Source: DAOTXN01 sp034435435
GTDB taxonomy: Bacteria; Chloroflexota; Anaerolineae; S140-20
DNA: 62,995 nt
Direction of reading: 5' to 3'
NCBI GenBank assembly: GCA_034435435.1
Contig: DAOTXN010000143.1
Span: forward strand, 1-62,995
Shown: one piece after another, positions 62,401-62,995 of the stretch
How the letters are laid out: each line of letters begins with the position of its first letter
Position numbering within the stretch: position 1 is the first letter of the stretch
Notes under the pieces: generated by a model
The model's input: only the letters and a program-made list of their open reading frames with translations
What the model was told of the DNA's origin: nothing
The model's database searches: none
Translations under genes and position numbers: made by a program

Positions 62401-62495
62401 CGCTGGACGCACGCATGGGCGAAACGCCGCTGGGTGAGTGGGCCGTGTCCAGGACGCCTACTCCGGCACAAATTCGTCACCGACATCAGCAGTGA
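59472..62495 (+). CDS. DUF2723-family membrane glycosyltransferase with beta-sandwich tail
   Basis: A 1,007-residue protein: DUF2723-type loop VLPADSGEFQIVAPLLGVAHPPGYPLY in two parts (about 133-157), about 12 helices to residue 500, and several beta-sandwich modules (VRLVGYGLDRQSLSPGKQVE onward). It is a protein/lipid sugar transferase by inference. Three stretches come from interspersed repeats: STNLPIDPLTNL (about 104-115), DEGRRTKNDEGRKTKDE (about 260-276) and SFSVLRLSSFVIF (about 472-484), the last two from opposite orientations of the GACGAAGG family. It starts inside the preceding gene (23-base overlap). Confidence 0.8.
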   Translation: MCALRNISSLKEKGWAYHRAPSLIAGVFAARLLLEWTARPWPLVVLGGALGVGLGALIGKRFPGRSGWPLLLLALYIVWPQRDFQLALQVLALVALTLILKSAQSTNLPIDPLTNLCTFIFSLLLYLFTTTHGVLPADSGEFQIVAPLLGVAHPPGYPLYTIVGWLFTHLLPVGSVAYRLNLFSAFLAAGALTLLNAATRGWARRLGAAPGAAFVGGLAAALTLGTATTFWAQSGIANIRMPTVFCAALALYALSRHAADEGRRTKNDEGRKTKDETVGQADSWLYLLALALGLGLGHHPSLGFLGLFMLLYLLLIDPRLARQPRRWGRPLLIGGLSLLPLLYLPLRGAAGAFLAPPNLDTWDGFWFHVTAQGFEGDMFAFANAQDLPGRLALLPTLFRFQFNPALLATAALGALVLAWRERRLCLLLVGGLALHTFVSITYRAPQTVEYMMPAYLPLAILVGLTVAWLLSFSVLRLSSFVIFPALVLMAGLLNGLDHAPSFFALARDRSTREAMEPLLQQAPPGALILADWHWATPLWYLQRIEGQRPDVQVQYVYPVSGQAYADTWRAWVEASVGERPVLLTHAFEWPDYTLEPLGAGFAIHARPYTPTSYANLTPLDALFGAPETRVRLVGYGLDRQSLSPGKQVELTLAWQAVGQLAAPPSFSARLWDASGQMRAQADRFLGIGYTPGEVRFERLVLPLYPDLPPGDYRLTVEVYSGGEAGFETWALADGAVRLELATLAVQPRRSPPVTLHPLDAPFSADPRVRAAAGPTLVGVDYDRSLPGALRVYLHWRGPATGSETVHVAGASVQLPALPRDAYHTAILDLPGDVTGRLTLALTGSDGQTRTVAGAWGWPLKTVSLPAPARTARFVPLGDGLALVGVTPTGEPLTLRLTFLALRPLTEDLRVSVRLWDGSSRLRVQHDQQPGLGAIPTLKWIRGARVTDPHPLSVPVDLDAAQATLVVYEYFRGVVWVALDARMGETPLGEWAVSRTPTPAQIRHRHQQ

Positions 62496-62550
62496 CGGCG
62501 TCCCCGTCCCCGTCACCCTCTAATGACCTGAGGTCGCCCTCAAGGTCTTG

Positions 62551-62578
62551 GGTGGGCGCACGGCCGTCTGCGCCCGCC
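62551..62578. terminator. convergent hairpin
   Basis: GGTGGGCGCA pairs with TGCGCCCGCC (one wobble) between the convergent glycosyltransferase and the right-edge gene. No long T-tract. Confidence 0.45.
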
Positions 62579-62606
62579 ATCAAAGCAGTTGAAACGCGCC
62601 CACCGC

Positions 62607-62995
62607 TCATTCCGCCGGCGACAGCTTGAACAAGGGCGTCTGGGGCGTTTCGACCTGGGCCGAAGAGCCTTTGATCCTTATGCGCAAGTACACCCCGCTA
62701 TCATCGGCCGCCCAACCCTCAATGCCCGGCGTCCAGCCGGGTTTGTATGCTTCGGCCAGCACCTCGCCTTCGGCGCTGTAAATCCGCGCCCGCCCGCCTC
62801 GCGTGTCGGCGTACAACCGACTGTCGTGCGAATAGAACTTGTGCGTGCTGTCTACGATGGGCGGCTCCAGAAACACCACGCCGGGAATGGCGGACAGGAT
62901 AGTGCGCACCTCGTCGTTGGAATAGCCGGCCGGAAAAACCATCACGTATTGAAATGCCTGGTCCAACGCAAAGATGGTGTAAGCCGGATTCCCAA
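62607..62995 (-). CDS. partial protein at window edge
   Basis: The frame runs open to the window edge, giving at least 129 residues of the C-terminus (ALDQAFQYVMVFPAGYSNDE, then IPGVVFLEPP and a beta-rich region ending LFKLSPAE). No family recognised. The beta-strand pattern with SHDSRLYADTRGG and GVYLRIR suggests an extracytoplasmic or propeller-like protein. The start lies outside the window. Confidence 0.6.
   Translation of the reverse strand, partial: GNPAYTIFALDQAFQYVMVFPAGYSNDEVRTILSAIPGVVFLEPPIVDSTHKFYSHDSRLYADTRGGRARIYSAEGEVLAEAYKPGWTPGIEGWAADDSGVYLRIRIKGSSAQVETPQTPLFKLSPAE

Overview
The window looks like a piece of a Chloroflexota chromosome, probably Anaerolineae-like. It is mostly GC-rich, with pervasive long antisense ORFs that are shadows of real genes. 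The assignment rests on gene content: a System I cytochrome c maturation operon, a family of giant membrane glycosyltransferases with C-terminal beta-sandwich tails, prokaryotic translin, DUF3467, and a large FAD/Fe-S oxidoreductase with a Met/Pro-rich tail. No rRNA, tRNA, CRISPR array, phage genes or replication origin were seen. Functions are inferred from motifs and neighbourhood only.

Layout. (1) 0.1-9.3 kb: a decayed PadR gene, an MFS transporter, an ArsR-FAD/Fe-S oxidoreductase operon (minus), a primary-type sigma factor (minus), glutamate dehydrogenase (minus), and two tandem ssb genes. (2) 9.4-11.2 kb: DUF3467, translin, and a Cas4-like Fe-S nuclease split into two membrane-anchored halves. 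(3) 11.3-15.2 kb: a sulfur-carrier and cysteine synthesis operon. It has a strong promoter, an Rrf2-type operator, a 20-residue leader peptide with a Cys-Ser-Cys run, and an intrinsic terminator just before the first gene. The genes encode a MoaD/CysO-like carrier, a rhodanese-MoeB fusion, a CysM-like synthase, a DUF4395 membrane protein and a membrane-anchored thioredoxin. (4) 15.2-18 kb: proC (minus) and glgA. (5) 18-30.2 kb: a cytochrome c maturation operon (ccmE, ccmF, tandem-domain ccmH, thioredoxin, ccmI-like, a dihaem cytochrome, ccmA, ccmB, ccmC, ccmD-like, ccdA, thioredoxin, glutaredoxin-like), interrupted by an orphan nucleotidyltransferase, a DUF433/DUF5615 toxin-antitoxin pair, a decayed Rpn-like gene and two IS66-type MITEs. 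(6) 30.2-36.6 kb: a DUF2085 membrane protein, lipoproteins, an esterase/thioesterase pair and a secreted four-module repeat protein. (7) 36.7-47.5 kb (minus): an eight-gene, apparently lower-GC surface glycan operon. (8) 47.6-62.5 kb (plus): five very large membrane glycosyltransferase-like proteins, a VapBC pair and a secreted beta-sandwich protein, ending at a partial gene on the minus strand.

Repeats and mobile sequence are a major theme. At least six short interspersed repeat families occur, some between genes as hairpins and some inside reading frames, where they encode extra peptide segments. Two MITEs have perfect 8-bp target duplications, and a separate palindromic element has left one end that now encodes the C-terminus of the MFS transporter.

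The best candidates for undescribed biology are the cysteine-codon leader controlling the sulfur-carrier operon, and the translin plus split membrane Fe-S nuclease module.
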